Below, piece by piece: positions 25,493 through 34,599 of a DNA stretch of 64,000 bases. The stretch covers positions 35,484 through 99,483 of the forward strand of contig CAJOCR010000016.1 in assembly GCA_905236755.1 (NCBI GenBank). The letters are read 5' to 3'. A program made the translations under genes and the position numbers. Position 1 is the stretch's first letter, and each line of letters begins with the position of its first letter. The notes under the pieces are model-generated. The model ran no database searches, was not told the DNA's origin, and saw only the letters and a program-made list of their open reading frames with translations. Origin of the DNA: an uncultured Prevotella sp. (GTDB lineage Bacteria; Bacteroidota; Bacteroidia; Bacteroidales; Bacteroidaceae).

Positions 25493-26194
25493 TTATTCGT
25501 TACGTGGGTCAATAGATTTAACAACACCCTGGTCAGCAGTTGTACGGCCATACTTACCTGTGAACTTCTTCACAGCGTCGTTAGCATCCATACCACCCTT
25601 GATAGCTTCCATCATCTTACCAAAGTTTACAAACTCATAACCAACAATCTGGTTCTCTGCATCGAGGAACAGCTTGGTGATGTAACCCTGGGTAAGTTCG
25701 AGGTAGCGAGCACCCTTCTCAAGTGTACCGTATGTAGTACCAACCATTGAACGGAGACCCTTACCAAGATCCTCAAGACCTGTACCTACAGCAAGACCAC
25801 CCTCAGAGAATGCACTCTGTGAACGACCGTAAACGATCTGCAGGAAGAGCTCGCGCATAGCTACGTTGATAGCGTCGCAAACGAGGTCAGTGTTCAAAGC
25901 TTCAAGGATTGTCTTGCCTGGGAGAATCTCTGCAGCCATAGCAGCTGAGTGAGTCATACCAGAACAACCGATTGTCTCAACGAGAGCCTCAACGATAACA
26001 CCTTCCTTGATGTTCAAAGAAAGCTTACATGTACCCTGCTGAGGAGCACACCAGCCAATACCGTGTGTGTAACCAGAAATGTCTTTGATTTCCTTTGCCT
26101 GAATCCACTTGCCTTCTTCTGGGATTGGGGCTGGGCCATGGTAAGCGCCCTTCTTGACAACGCACATGTTGTCAACTTCCTTAGTATAAATCAT
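25493..26194 (-). CDS. Iron-sulfur cluster assembly scaffold, NifU-like (GGGtGRT-linked)
   Basis: 233 residues, NifU N-terminal/IscU-like. Candidate cluster ligands are Cys in GIGWCAPQQGTCKLSL, IGCSGMTHSAAM and DLVCDAINVAM, matching the spacing of three Cys plus Asp/His in scaffolds. It forms a conserved two-gene unit with the GGGtGRT gene that follows. A -7 box TATCTTTG (26282-26289 on the minus strand) is upstream, though no TTG sits at the ideal spacing. Not the general IscU/SufU of the cell by sequence; likely dedicated to its partner. Function inferred from family only. Confidence 0.85.
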   Translation of the reverse strand: MIYTKEVDNMCVVKKGAYHGPAPIPEEGKWIQAKEIKDISGYTHGIGWCAPQQGTCKLSLNIKEGVIVEALVETIGCSGMTHSAAMAAEILPGKTILEALNTDLVCDAINVAMRELFLQIVYGRSQSAFSEGGLAVGTGLEDLGKGLRSMVGTTYGTLEKGARYLELTQGYITKLFLDAENQIVGYEFVNFGKMMEAIKGGMDANDAVKKFTGKYGRTTADQGVVKSIDPRNE

Positions 26195-26427
26195 ATTCCC
26201 TAAATTAATTTATTGTGAATATATAATTAAAAATTTCGTCTTGCTCAAAAAAGCTAATTGCCCATTTGGGACTTGCAACCGCAAAGATACAAAAAATCAT
26301 TGATAAATACCATGTTTTAGGTATGGTTTTTAACAATATTATTAGGTTGGTTGCTATATAGTAGGTATAATTGCTAACTACGCTTTGCAATTATACCTAC
26401 TTAAGAATCTGTATTCGTTTGTTGTGA

Positions 26428-27120
26428 TTAGTTTGAGGCAGCGGTATGATACTTTTCCATGAGCCATGCTTTCTGCTCAGGAATAGTCATATTGCTGTTG
26501 TCAAGTTCTATTGCATCGTCGGCCTTGCGAAGTGGTGAAACCTCGCGGTGTGAATCGATATAGTCGCGTTCTTCAACATTTTTGAGAATGTCGGCATAGT
26601 CGGCAGGCATACCTTTTGCCTGCAACTCGTCGTATCTACGTTGTGCACGCACTTCTGCTGATGCTGTGACAAATATTTTCAGTTCGGCCTGTGGAAATAC
26701 TGTTGTACCAATATCTCTACCATCCATAACAATACCTTTCTGCTCGCCCATGCGCTGCTGTTGAGCCACCATAGCTGTACGAACAAAAGGAACGGCTGCA
26801 ATAGGGCTAACATGAGATGATACTTCAAGCGAACGAATTTCTTTCTCTACAAGTTCGTTGTTGAGGTAAGTGTCAGGACGTCCTGTTTCAGCGTTAAACT
26901 TAAAAGAAATAGTAATATTTTTCATATGCTTTTCAAGCTCATCTACATTAACAGTATTGTCAGCGTTGAAAAGGTTGTTGCGTAAAGCATAAAGGGTTAC
27001 TGCGCGATACATTGCACCGGTGTCAACATACACGTAACCTATTTCTCGTGCAAGATCTTTTGCCATCGTGCTTTTGCCACATGATGAAAAACCATCAATG
27101 GCTATAATAATCTTCTTCAT
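26428..27120 (-). CDS. cmk: Cytidylate kinase
   Basis: 230 residues; phosphorylates CMP and dCMP with ATP. P-loop [19 protein letters not shown], then [11 protein letters not shown] (substrate site), [20 protein letters not shown] with the conserved DGRDIGT, and [13 protein letters not shown] in the lid. C-terminal [15 protein letters not shown] is the usual end. It follows porQ on the same strand with a 30-bp gap, an arrangement found in many Bacteroidetes, so they are probably co-transcribed. Confidence 0.95.
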   Translation of the reverse strand: MKKIIIAIDGFSSCGKSTMAKDLAREIGYVYVDTGAMYRAVTLYALRNNLFNADNTVNVDELEKHMKNITISFKFNAETGRPDTYLNNELVEKEIRSLEVSSHVSPIAAVPFVRTAMVAQQQRMGEQKGIVMDGRDIGTTVFPQAELKIFVTASAEVRAQRRYDELQAKGMPADYADILKNVEERDYIDSHREVSPLRKADDAIELDNSNMTIPEQKAWLMEKYHTAASN

Positions 27121-27150
27121 AATGTATATTATTTTTGTTGTTATCGTGAA

Positions 27151-28107
27151 CTATAATGTATAGCCAAGGTTTATCATGAGAGAACTTGAACTTACATGAT
27201 ATTTGCCATAGCTAATATTTATTTTGAAACGCTCAAGATTGATGCCTGCACCTAATGTCATGCCTGCACCATGTGAGTTTTCTTCTTCTAAATCATCAGC
27301 ATTTATAATGCTCATTTCATTCTTCTGTCTGAAGTTGTAACCGCCGCCTATCCATATCTGGTCAGACAGAATACAGTCAACACCCAGAGAAACGTGATTT
27401 ATAAACTTGTAGTCCCAATGGGCTAAATCACCGAGAGTTGCCGAAAAGCGGAACGGCGTATTGGTCAACTGCTTGCTCACACCAGCCTGAACATCTGTAG
27501 GCATACGAACAAAATCATCTTCGTAGGCTTTTATCTCGCCACCGAGGTTCTTGGCAACAAGCGACACGCTCCATTCGTGTTCTGGGTCGTAGTAGTTTAC
27601 GCCTAAGTCAACACCCACGGCCATGGAATTGTATTGACCTATATGTGAAGTGATAAACTTTGCAGCTATACCGCCAGCAATACGCTCTGAAAGCATATAG
27701 GAGAAATATCCTGTTATAGCAATGTCTTTTGCTGTAAAACTTCCCGTGATATTATTATCTGCATCCGCTTCTTTCATCGAGCCGTAGTCAACATATTGTC
27801 CAGAAACAGCCCATGAGGCTTTGTCGTTAATTGTTCTGTTGAAGGCTGCCGACGCAACATTTACCCCCTTCATGTAATACATGTAGTTAAGGTTAATACT
27901 CTTGTCGCTAACCGAAGAGAGTAGGGCAGGGTTATGGAAAATCAATGAAGCATCGTCCTCAATGAGACTGATGTTGTTTCCGCCAAGAGCAGCTGCATGA
28001 GCACTTACAGGCAGACGAAGGAAATTATATCCAGTCTGACTCTCATGCTGTGCAAATGCGTTTGATGCAAAGAGCGTGAACAAAAGTGCGAATAAAGCCT
28101 TTTTCAT
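27151..28107 (-). CDS. porQ: Type IX secretion system protein PorQ
   Basis: 318-residue outer-membrane beta-barrel of the PorV/PorQ group. Signal peptide MKKALFALLFTLFASNAFA. Early family pattern: GYNFLRLPVSAHAAALGGNN and DASLIFHNPALLS (the 'NPA' block), then alternating amphipathic strands ending MINLGYTL with a C-terminal hydrophobic residue. PorQ takes part in releasing type IX cargo at the cell surface with PorZ. A -7 box TATCTTTG on the minus strand (about 28130) precedes it. Together with the PorE-like protein at 38.5-40.5 kb it shows the cell has a type IX system. Confidence 0.85.
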   Translation of the reverse strand: MKKALFALLFTLFASNAFAQHESQTGYNFLRLPVSAHAAALGGNNISLIEDDASLIFHNPALLSSVSDKSINLNYMYYMKGVNVASAAFNRTINDKASWAVSGQYVDYGSMKEADADNNITGSFTAKDIAITGYFSYMLSERIAGGIAAKFITSHIGQYNSMAVGVDLGVNYYDPEHEWSVSLVAKNLGGEIKAYEDDFVRMPTDVQAGVSKQLTNTPFRFSATLGDLAHWDYKFINHVSLGVDCILSDQIWIGGGYNFRQKNEMSIINADDLEEENSHGAGMTLGAGINLERFKINISYGKYHVSSSSLMINLGYTL

Positions 28108-28214
28108 TTAATTTTCCTAATTATTCGGCAAAGATAATGCTTTTTTCAAATATAAGCATTAAATTTGCATGAAGTTTAATACTTTAAGAACGGAAGAAAT
28201 TCGTTTTTATTGAA

Positions 28215-28934
28215 ATGGGAATAAAGAAATCTGATAAGGCCAGTCTTGATAATCGCAGAACAACAGGATTTTTGTTGGGCTTGATATTTGTGTTGTCGCT
28301 TTGTTATGTAGGTCTTGAATTTACATCTCATGCTGACGATGCCAATTCTTCATCAGAATCATTTGATGATATGAGTGAAGATATAGAGATGTTGCCAGCT
28401 ATGGACACGCATGATATGATTGCTGCTGCGCCTGTTGCTGCACCTTCGGTAACAGAAAAACTAAAGGTCGTAGATACAGATCCTGATATTTCCAAGAAAC
28501 TTAATCCAAATAATAGTGATATTCTGCAAGGGGTAGGCGCGGGTATGCAGACTGATCTTGTACAACAAGACGATCAGACAACTGCTCTCTCGCCTGTAGC
28601 TGTTGATGAAGACGATAATCCATTAAATTTTCGAGTTGTTCAGGAACTACCCGAATTTCCAGGCGGAATGGTTGAGTTTATGAAATGGCTCACTAAAAAC
28701 CTGAAATACCCTGTAATGGCACAGAACCGTAAGATTCAGGGAAAGGTAGTAGTGTCGTTCATCATAAACAAAGATGGAACAATAGCTAATGCGAAAATAG
28801 AACAGAGCATCGATCCTGCTCTCGACAGAGAAGCTCTTCGTGTTATTCGCATGATGCCAAAATGGAAGCCTGGCATAGAAATGGGTAAACCTTGCAGAAC
28901 AATGTTTGCTATACCAATCGTGTTCCGATTATAA
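28215..28934 (+). CDS. tonB: TonB-family energy transducer
   Basis: 239 residues. N-terminal membrane helix about 17-36 (TTGFLLGLIFVLSLCYVGL), acidic/Ala-rich periplasmic linker about 40-140, and the C-terminal TonB domain about 145-239: VQELPEFPGGMVEFMKWLTK, YPVMAQNRKIQGKVVVSFII, ALDREALRVIRMMPKWKPG. It carries proton-motive energy from ExbB/ExbD to outer-membrane transporters. The ExbBD genes lie about 2 kb downstream on the same strand, separated by isoprenoid, TatD and tRNA genes. The 'PEFPGG' motif is typical of Bacteroidetes TonB proteins. Confidence 0.9.
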   Translation: MGIKKSDKASLDNRRTTGFLLGLIFVLSLCYVGLEFTSHADDANSSSESFDDMSEDIEMLPAMDTHDMIAAAPVAAPSVTEKLKVVDTDPDISKKLNPNNSDILQGVGAGMQTDLVQQDDQTTALSPVAVDEDDNPLNFRVVQELPEFPGGMVEFMKWLTKNLKYPVMAQNRKIQGKVVVSFIINKDGTIANAKIEQSIDPALDREALRVIRMMPKWKPGIEMGKPCRTMFAIPIVFRL

Positions 28935-28966
28935 TTAGACACTATAAAGTAAAAATACATAAAAAC

Positions 28967-29944
28967 ATGTACACATCTGATGAAATATTAGAGAAAGTAA
29001 ACGCCTTTCTCGAAAACTTACCATACGATCGTAAACCAGCAGGTCTCTACGACCCAATAAAATATGTTCTTTCTATGGGCGGCAAGCGCATTCGTCCTGT
29101 TTTGATGCTTTTAAGTTATAACCTATTCAAAGAGAATCCAGAAAGCATCCTAATGAATGCCGTTGCTTTGGAAACTTATCACAACTACACATTGTTGCAC
29201 GACGACCTTATGGATAATGCTGATGTGCGTCGTGGAAAACCAACAGTTCATAAGAAATGGGACGATAATACCGCTATTCTCTCTGGCGACTCTATGCTTG
29301 TCATGGCTTACCAGAGAATGATGGCAGAATGTCCAGCTGATAAGCTTTCTGACGTGCTGACCCTCTTTACTGAAACTGCATTGGAAATAGGTGAAGGTCA
29401 GCAGTTTGATATGGAATTTGAAAACCGTCTTGATGTTAAGGAAGATGAGTATATTGAGATGATACGCTTAAAGACAAGCGTGTTGTTGGCTTGTGCCCTT
29501 AAGATGGGAGCCATTCTTGCTGGTGCTTCAAAGACCGACCAAGAAAATCTTTATAAGTTTGGCGAACAGATAGGTCTTGCCTTCCAGCTGCAGGACGATT
29601 ATCTTGATGTCTATGGCGACGAAAAGATATTTGGTAAGGCTATCGGTGGCGATATCACCAGCAACAAGAAAACCTATATGCTTATCAATGCCTTTGTCAA
29701 TGCTTCTGAGGCTCAGCGTGCCGAACTCACAAAATGGGTTGAGGCAAAGACCTTCGACCGTAAGGAAAAGATTGCTGCCGTTACTCGTCTATACAATGAA
29801 ATAGGTATTGACACAATGGCTCAGCAAAAGATAGCATCTTATTTTGATAGCGCAAAGAAATATCTTGATGCAGTAAGTGTTGCTGAAGAACGCAAGAGCG
29901 AACTCAAAACCTATGCCGACAAAATGTTACATCGCAACAAGTAA
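28967..29944 (+). CDS. Polyprenyl (trans-isoprenyl) diphosphate synthase
   Basis: 325 residues; chain-elongating prenyltransferase, probably farnesyl/geranylgeranyl or longer. First Asp-rich motif LLHDDLMDNADVRRGKPTVH, second LAFQLQDDYLDVYGD, plus GGKRIRPVLMLLSYNLF at the substrate end and a C-terminal lysine-rich helix. The start at 28967 (MYTSDEILEKVNAF) gives standard length; the frame extends 25 codons into tonB's end without homology. It ends 3 bp before tatD. Product length cannot be told from sequence by eye; residues just before the first Asp motif (ALETYHNYTLL) fit short to medium chains. Confidence 0.9.
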   Translation: MYTSDEILEKVNAFLENLPYDRKPAGLYDPIKYVLSMGGKRIRPVLMLLSYNLFKENPESILMNAVALETYHNYTLLHDDLMDNADVRRGKPTVHKKWDDNTAILSGDSMLVMAYQRMMAECPADKLSDVLTLFTETALEIGEGQQFDMEFENRLDVKEDEYIEMIRLKTSVLLACALKMGAILAGASKTDQENLYKFGEQIGLAFQLQDDYLDVYGDEKIFGKAIGGDITSNKKTYMLINAFVNASEAQRAELTKWVEAKTFDRKEKIAAVTRLYNEIGIDTMAQQKIASYFDSAKKYLDAVSVAEERKSELKTYADKMLHRNK

Positions 29945-29947
29945 ATA

Positions 29948-30733
29948 ATGATGTTCATAGATACTCATGCTCATCTTGACGGTGAGGAATTTAAAGACGA
30001 TTTACAGGCAACTGTAGAACGTGCTAAAGAAGCTGGAGTAAGCAAGATTTTTATTCCAGCAATAGATAGAAGCAGTATTACGAGCGTTCCAAGCATCTGC
30101 GCCGAATACCCCGATGTGCTTTATCCTATGATGGGACTGCAGCCCGAAGAGGTGAAAGCCGATTATCAGGAAGTGCTTGCTCTTATGCATTCTTTGTTGC
30201 TTAACGATACTCTGCATCGCTATATCGCTGTCGGCGAATGTGGACTTGATTTCTACTGGAGCCGTGAATTTGAGAAAGAACAGCTTCTTGCTTTCGAAGA
30301 ACAGGTGAAATGGAGCATTGAACTGAACCTTCCACTAATGATTCATTGTCGAAAAGCGCAGAACGAATTGCTTGAGATAATGAAACCTTACAAGGATAAG
30401 CTTCCTGGCGGTGTGTTTCATTGTTTTACTGGCAATCAGAAAGAGGCTGAACGCTATCTTGATTTTAGCGACAGGTTCGTATTAGGAATAGGTGGCGTTT
30501 CAACATTCAAGAACAGTCATCTGCGTGAAGATCTACCTGCCGTTGTACCATTAGAACGTATCGTTCTCGAAACCGACAGTCCGTATATGGCCCCAGTTCC
30601 TAATCGCGGAAAGCGCAACGAACCAGCATTCGTAAAACAAGTATTGCTCACACTGGCTCAGGCATACGGATGCACACCCGAAGAGATGGCTTCTGTAACA
30701 AATAAGAATGTACAGCGCATCTTCGGAGTTTAG
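29948..30733 (+). CDS. TatD family metal-dependent hydrolase
   Basis: 261 residues, TIM-barrel DNase/hydrolase. Metal ligands: IDTHAHLD at the N-terminus, GECGLDFYW, MIHCRKAQNELLEI, GVFHCFTGNQ, and ETDSPYMAPVPNRGKRNEP. Relatives act as 3'-5' exonucleases or D-aminoacyl-tRNA hydrolase-like enzymes. Directly follows the prenyl synthase (3-bp gap). Two adjacent ATG codons at 29948 and 29951 are both possible starts. Confidence 0.93.
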   Translation: MMFIDTHAHLDGEEFKDDLQATVERAKEAGVSKIFIPAIDRSSITSVPSICAEYPDVLYPMMGLQPEEVKADYQEVLALMHSLLLNDTLHRYIAVGECGLDFYWSREFEKEQLLAFEEQVKWSIELNLPLMIHCRKAQNELLEIMKPYKDKLPGGVFHCFTGNQKEAERYLDFSDRFVLGIGGVSTFKNSHLREDLPAVVPLERIVLETDSPYMAPVPNRGKRNEPAFVKQVLLTLAQAYGCTPEEMASVTNKNVQRIFGV

Positions 30734-30794
30734 AATAATTGAACTTAAATAGTTTAATATAGAGGAAATAAAAACAAAAAAACAAAGAAAAGAC

Positions 30795-30825
30795 TTGAAA
30801 GGCAAAGTAAAAATGATTACTTTTG
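30795..30825 (+). promoter_or_regulatory. Promoter of tRNA-Ser
   Basis: TTG 30795-30797, 20 bp, TACTTTTG 30818-30825, predicted start about 20 bp before the tRNA. Confidence 0.65.
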
Positions 30826-30850
30826 CAACCATAATTAATTACTACAGTTA

Positions 30851-30938
30851 GGAAAGATGCTCGAGTGGTTTAAGAGGCACGCCTGGAAAGCGTGTATACC
30901 CCTAAAGGGTATCGGGGGTTCGAATCCCCCTCTTTCCG
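30851..30938 (+). tRNA. tRNA-Ser (GGA)
   Basis: Long class II tRNA. Acceptor GGAAAGA pairs with TCTTTCC; D-arm CTCGAGTGGTTTAAGAG; anticodon stem CGCCT/GGAAA... reads loop TGGAAAG with anticodon GGA; long variable arm TACCCCT/AGGGTA; T-arm GGGGGTTCGAATCCCCC. Discriminator G. CCA is not encoded (sequence continues CGG), as usual in this group. Reads codons UCC/UCU. Confidence 0.97.
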
Positions 30939-30960
30939 CGGACTAAAATATTTCATGCTT

Positions 30961-31836
30961 ATGAAGAAAAATATTGCAAACCTTGCAATTGTTACACTCC
31001 TGATATTTGTTTGTAATACAGCATTCGCTCAAGGTAAGAAAGTGACTGCTAAGGCTCCGGTGAAGACAGAGCAAAAAGCAGAACCAGTAAAGACTGATAG
31101 TGCCATAACCGACACTATGACTAAAGACACTGCCGCAGATGAAATCTTGAATACTTTCGATGATCAGACCGCCGATGTAGCTGAAGATGTTGAAAGCGAA
31201 GGCTTCCATAAGAGTCTTAAAACAAAGTTCATCGAGGGTAATGCAGGCTTTATGTCGCTTGTAGCTTTGGCTCTTGTCATTGGCCTTGCTTTCTGTATCG
31301 AACGTATCATCTATCTTAGTCTTTCAGAGATAAATGCTAAGAAGTTCATGAAAGACCTTGATGAAAAGATTATGCAAGGCGATATTGAAGGCGCTAAGAC
31401 ACAATGTCGTGAAACACGCGGACCAGTAGCCTCTATATGTTATCAGGGACTTGAACGCATCAGCGAATCTATTGAGAATGTAGAACGTTCAGTAGCAAGC
31501 TACGGTAGTGTGCAGAGTGCTAACCTTGAAAAAGGCTGTTCATGGATTACACTCTTCATCGCTATGGCTCCAAGTCTGGGATTCTTAGGCACCGTTATCG
31601 GTATGGTTATGGCTTTCGACCAGATACAGACAGCAGGCGACATCAACCCAACAATTGTTGCTGCAGGTATGAAGGTAGCCTTGATAACAACTATTTTCGG
31701 TATTATAGTAGCCTTGATACTTCAGGTATTCTATAATTATATTCTTTCCAAGATTGAGCATATCACCAGTCAGATGGAAGAGAGCGCTATCTCTCTGCTC
31801 GATTCTGTGATGAAATATAAACTGAAAAACAAATGA
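30961..31836 (+). CDS. exbB: ExbB/TolQ/MotA proton-channel protein
   Basis: 291 residues; inner-membrane motor that powers TonB. Starts with a cleavable-looking segment MKKNIANLAIVTLLIFVCN ending TAFAQ, then a Lys/Asp-rich periplasmic stretch. Membrane helices follow at about 95-115 (FMSLVALALVIGLAFCIERI) and in the conserved block ITLFIAMAPSLGFLGTVIGM with a second helix VALITTIFGIIVALILQVFY. The N-terminal extension is usual in Bacteroidetes. An in-frame ATG 6 bp upstream is an alternative; frame further upstream runs through the tRNA. Overlaps the next gene by ATGA, the start of a four-gene coupled operon. Confidence 0.92.
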   Translation: MKKNIANLAIVTLLIFVCNTAFAQGKKVTAKAPVKTEQKAEPVKTDSAITDTMTKDTAADEILNTFDDQTADVAEDVESEGFHKSLKTKFIEGNAGFMSLVALALVIGLAFCIERIIYLSLSEINAKKFMKDLDEKIMQGDIEGAKTQCRETRGPVASICYQGLERISESIENVERSVASYGSVQSANLEKGCSWITLFIAMAPSLGFLGTVIGMVMAFDQIQTAGDINPTIVAAGMKVALITTIFGIIVALILQVFYNYILSKIEHITSQMEESAISLLDSVMKYKLKNK

Positions 31837-32348
31837 AGCTGAATTTCACCAACATACAAACATGGTCAACAGAGCGCATATCACAGCGTGTGCTCTATTT
31901 GATTATTGCTCTTACTGGAGTAATATTCCTGTTGTTCTGGCTCGTGGGCTTTAGTCAGCCATTCGTTGACGACCCCAATTTCAACGCACCATTGTTCACC
32001 GATGTACTGCTTGTCTTTGTGGCCATTCTTGCCATTGTAGCACTTGCATTGGCAATATGGGCATTATGGCGAGAAATAAAGATGTCACGCCAGAACAAAA
32101 TCGTGTTAGATAATAATATTCCTGTAGGCAAGATTCGTCGTTACGTTATTCTTGGCACACTCGCTTCTGTGCTGCTCACAGGTTTATTTGCATCACGCGA
32201 AGCCATTTCCGTAAATGGTAATCAATATACTGATTGGCTTGGCCTCACCGCCAGCGATCTGTTTGTAAACACATCCATAATAATGATTGTAGACGCTATA
32301 GGCACAGTTATTTATGGTGCAACAAAATATAGAAGAAAACGTAAATAA
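31833..32348 (+). CDS. Conserved membrane protein between exbB and exbD
   Basis: 171 residues with three predicted membrane helices: RVLYLIIALTGVIFLLFWLV, VLLVFVAILAIVALALAIWA and YVILGTLASVLLTGLFA, plus a weaker one near the end. Basic C-terminus YRRKRK. Present between exbB and exbD in related Bacteroidales; no named domain is known to me. Four-base overlap with exbB and one-base overlap (TAATG) with exbD show translational coupling, so it is probably an accessory part of the ExbBD motor. Confidence 0.8.
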   Translation: MKLNFTNIQTWSTERISQRVLYLIIALTGVIFLLFWLVGFSQPFVDDPNFNAPLFTDVLLVFVAILAIVALALAIWALWREIKMSRQNKIVLDNNIPVGKIRRYVILGTLASVLLTGLFASREAISVNGNQYTDWLGLTASDLFVNTSIIMIVDAIGTVIYGATKYRRKRK

Positions 32349-32878
32349 TGAATTTCCGTCGTCAAAGACATAGAGTTCCTGCACTTAACACAACATCAAC
32401 AGCCGACATCTCTTTCATGCTGCTGATATTCTTTCTTGTGGCATCTTCCATGGATGTCGACAAAGGCCTGTCGCGACAGCTTCCACCTGCCGACAATCAG
32501 CAAAAACAAGAAGAAAGTGCTATAAACAAAAACAGACTGATGACGGTAAAGATTTCAGCACAGAACGAACTTATCGTCGACGATAAACCATTAGCTATAG
32601 AAAAACTTCATGGTAAGGTTGAAGGCTTCATACAGCGCTTGGGTAAGAACCACATGATTTCGCTTGATGCCGACCCACAGTCTGACTACAACACATATTT
32701 CAAAGTTCAGAACGAACTTGTAACAGCATATAAAGCATGGCGCGATGCCACGGCACGTAAAACCTATCACTGTCCTTTTGCTAAGCTCACCAACGACGAA
32801 AAAGAAAAGATCAAGGATATGTGCCCTCAACGTATAGCTGAAACCTATAACGGATTACAGGAAGGAGGCGCACAATGA
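32348..32878 (+). CDS. exbD: ExbD/TolR biopolymer transport protein (first copy)
   Basis: 176 residues. ExbD pattern at the N-terminus: RRQRHRVPALNTTSTADISF then MLLIFFLVASSMDVDKGLS, with the essential membrane Asp in TADISFMLLIFF. The rest is periplasmic. Residues 130-176 are an unusual extension (KTYHCPFAKLTNDEKEKIKD) not needed by the core fold. Coupled by overlap to both neighbours. Confidence 0.92.
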   Translation: MNFRRQRHRVPALNTTSTADISFMLLIFFLVASSMDVDKGLSRQLPPADNQQKQEESAINKNRLMTVKISAQNELIVDDKPLAIEKLHGKVEGFIQRLGKNHMISLDADPQSDYNTYFKVQNELVTAYKAWRDATARKTYHCPFAKLTNDEKEKIKDMCPQRIAETYNGLQEGGAQ

Positions 32879-33330
32879 GCATGTTCAAACGCACACGTCG
32901 TGAAATACCAGGCCTTAACACCTCGTCATTGCCTGACCTTATCTTTACAGTGCTATTCTTTTTCATGATTGTTACTCACATGAGAAAGGTAACACTGAAA
33001 GTACGTTATCAAGTGCCTCAAGGTACAGAACTCACACGCCTTACCAAGAAAACAGCAGTAAGCTATATTTATATAGGTAAACCAGCAGTAGGCTCTGATA
33101 TCGACAAGGCAAAGACAGCCATTCAGCTGAACGATAAATACGCAACAACAACTGATATTATCGACTATATCGCAGCCGAGAAATCACGCATGACCCCAGA
33201 AGATCAGCAACAGATGACAGTGTCAATAAAGGCTGATAAAAACACTAAAATGGGAATTATTTCTGAAGTAAAACAGGCACTACGCAAATCAAAAGCTTTA
33301 AAAATAAGCTATTCGGCAACAGAAAAATAG
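32875..33330 (+). CDS. exbD: ExbD/TolR biopolymer transport protein (second copy)
   Basis: 151 residues: FKRTRREIPGLNTSSLPDLI followed by FTVLFFFMIVTHMRKVTLKV, with the proton-handling Asp in LPDLIF. C-terminal domain ends EVKQALRKSKALKISYSATE, the ExbD periplasmic pattern. Two different ExbD genes in tandem after one ExbB are typical of Bacteroidetes, probably forming a mixed ExbD dimer. Last gene of the coupled operon. Confidence 0.92.
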   Translation: MSMFKRTRREIPGLNTSSLPDLIFTVLFFFMIVTHMRKVTLKVRYQVPQGTELTRLTKKTAVSYIYIGKPAVGSDIDKAKTAIQLNDKYATTTDIIDYIAAEKSRMTPEDQQQMTVSIKADKNTKMGIISEVKQALRKSKALKISYSATEK

Positions 33331-33439
33331 CATAAATGTGCAATAAACTATCAAATTGATATATTATTGCGTGTTTTATATTATATAATGTTAAAATACT
33401 GCCAAAAGTTTTGTTTAATAACTTTTAAGCAGTAAATTG

Positions 33440-33470
33440 TTGCGATTTAAAGATATTATTGCTAACTTTG
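33440..33470 (+). promoter_or_regulatory. Promoter of the Lrp-like gene
   Basis: TTG 33440-33442, 20 bp, TAACTTTG 33463-33470; ATG at 33499. Confidence 0.65.
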
Positions 33471-33498
33471 CAACCAATTAATAAAAATCATATTATAA

Positions 33499-34005
33499 AT
33501 GGCACATCATAGTTTAGATGCTTTGGACAAGAAGATTCTGCGACTCGTTGCAGATGACGCTCGTATCCCATTTCTTGAAGTAGCCCGCGCGTGTAATGTA
33601 AGCGGTGCAGCTATTCATCAACGTATTCAAAAGTTAACAAGCCAGGGAGTATTGAAAGGCTCTCAGTTTATTATCGACCCTGAGAAGGTAGGATATGAAA
33701 CTTGCGCTTATGTTTCTCTGTATTTGAAAGATCCTGAGTCTCACGATGTAGTTGTTGAGGCTTTGAAGAAAATTCCTGAGGTAGTTGAATGTCACGCTAC
33801 TACTGGCGATATGGATCTTTTCATCAAGATGTATGCAAAGAACAATCGTGACCTGATGACTATCATCCACGATAAGTTGCAGCCTCTTGGCTTGAGTCGC
33901 AGTGAGACAATCATCTCTTTCAATTCAACAATCGACCGTCAGTTGCCAGTACCAGAGGTTGAGGCTACCGATGTGATTGAAGAAACAGAAGAGGAAGCTG
34001 AGTAA
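33499..34005 (+). CDS. Lrp/AsnC family transcriptional regulator
   Basis: 168 residues. N-terminal HTH: LDALDKKILRLVADDARIPF, ARACNVSGAAIHQRIQKL, GVLKGSQFIIDPEKVG. C-terminal RAM/AsnC effector domain: YVSLYLKDPESHDVVVEAL, ECHATTGDMDLFIKMYAKN, MTIIHDKLQPLGLSRSETII. A Glu-rich tail of about 20 residues follows. Such proteins sense amino acids and regulate their metabolism. It stands alone, so targets cannot be guessed. The 34006-34093 spacer is a low-complexity 'gttttaagtt' run with a complementary stretch. Confidence 0.93.
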   Translation: MAHHSLDALDKKILRLVADDARIPFLEVARACNVSGAAIHQRIQKLTSQGVLKGSQFIIDPEKVGYETCAYVSLYLKDPESHDVVVEALKKIPEVVECHATTGDMDLFIKMYAKNNRDLMTIIHDKLQPLGLSRSETIISFNSTIDRQLPVPEVEATDVIEETEEEAE

Positions 34006-34093
34006 TGTTTTAGTTTTTGAGTTTTAAGTTACAAGTTAGTTCTTAGTTTTTTAGTTCTAACTCATAAACTCACAAACTAAATAACTCACAAAC

Positions 34094-34573
34094 TCATAAA
34101 GTATATTTACAGAAAGCGAAGGCATGAGAATTGCTTTCGCTTTTTTCATGTTCTTCTCGTTCTACTAATCTCCATTCCTTGAAGTCAGGGAAGAAAGTAT
34201 CAGCATCAGGATAAACATCATCAACAATAGTAAGAAGAAGTTCATCGCATCTGTTCATTGCTTCTTCATACACGCTTGCACCACCTATAATATATACATC
34301 GCCTTCGCAGTGTTTTAATGCCTCGTCCAAACTGTTATACACTTCACAGCCAGCATAATCCCTTGCCGTTCTGCTCAGCACAATATTTCGTCTGTTGGGG
34401 AGAGCACCATTAGGCAGCGATTCGTATGTTCGTCGCCCCATGATAATAGTATGGCCCGTCGTCAATGCCTTAAAACGAGCCATGTCTTCGGGAATAGAAT
34501 ATAGCAGTCTATTCTCTTTTCCCAACCCATTGTTTTTTGATATGCAAGCAAGAATACGTATAACTTTGAACAT
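34094..34573 (-). CDS. folA: Dihydrofolate reductase
   Basis: 159 residues. Key features: ILACISKNNGLGKENRLLYS (substrate loop), IPEDMARFKALTTGHTIIMG with GHTIIMGRRTYESLP (NADPH site), RNIVLSRTARDY, and VYIIGGASVYEEAM. Asp/Glu for substrate protonation lies in SIPEDM. Reduces dihydrofolate to tetrahydrofolate; complements folB at 14.7 kb. Upstream (34574-34957) is a repeat-filled spacer rather than an obvious promoter. Confidence 0.95.
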   Translation of the reverse strand: MFKVIRILACISKNNGLGKENRLLYSIPEDMARFKALTTGHTIIMGRRTYESLPNGALPNRRNIVLSRTARDYAGCEVYNSLDEALKHCEGDVYIIGGASVYEEAMNRCDELLLTIVDDVYPDADTFFPDFKEWRLVEREEHEKSESNSHAFAFCKYTL

Positions 34574-34599
34574 TGAAGCTTGAATATTGAAGTTTGAAG

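Noticed and set aside
30892..30960. Extended N-terminus of ExbB
   Set aside because: These codons lie inside the tRNA-Ser gene and its immediate 3' flank.
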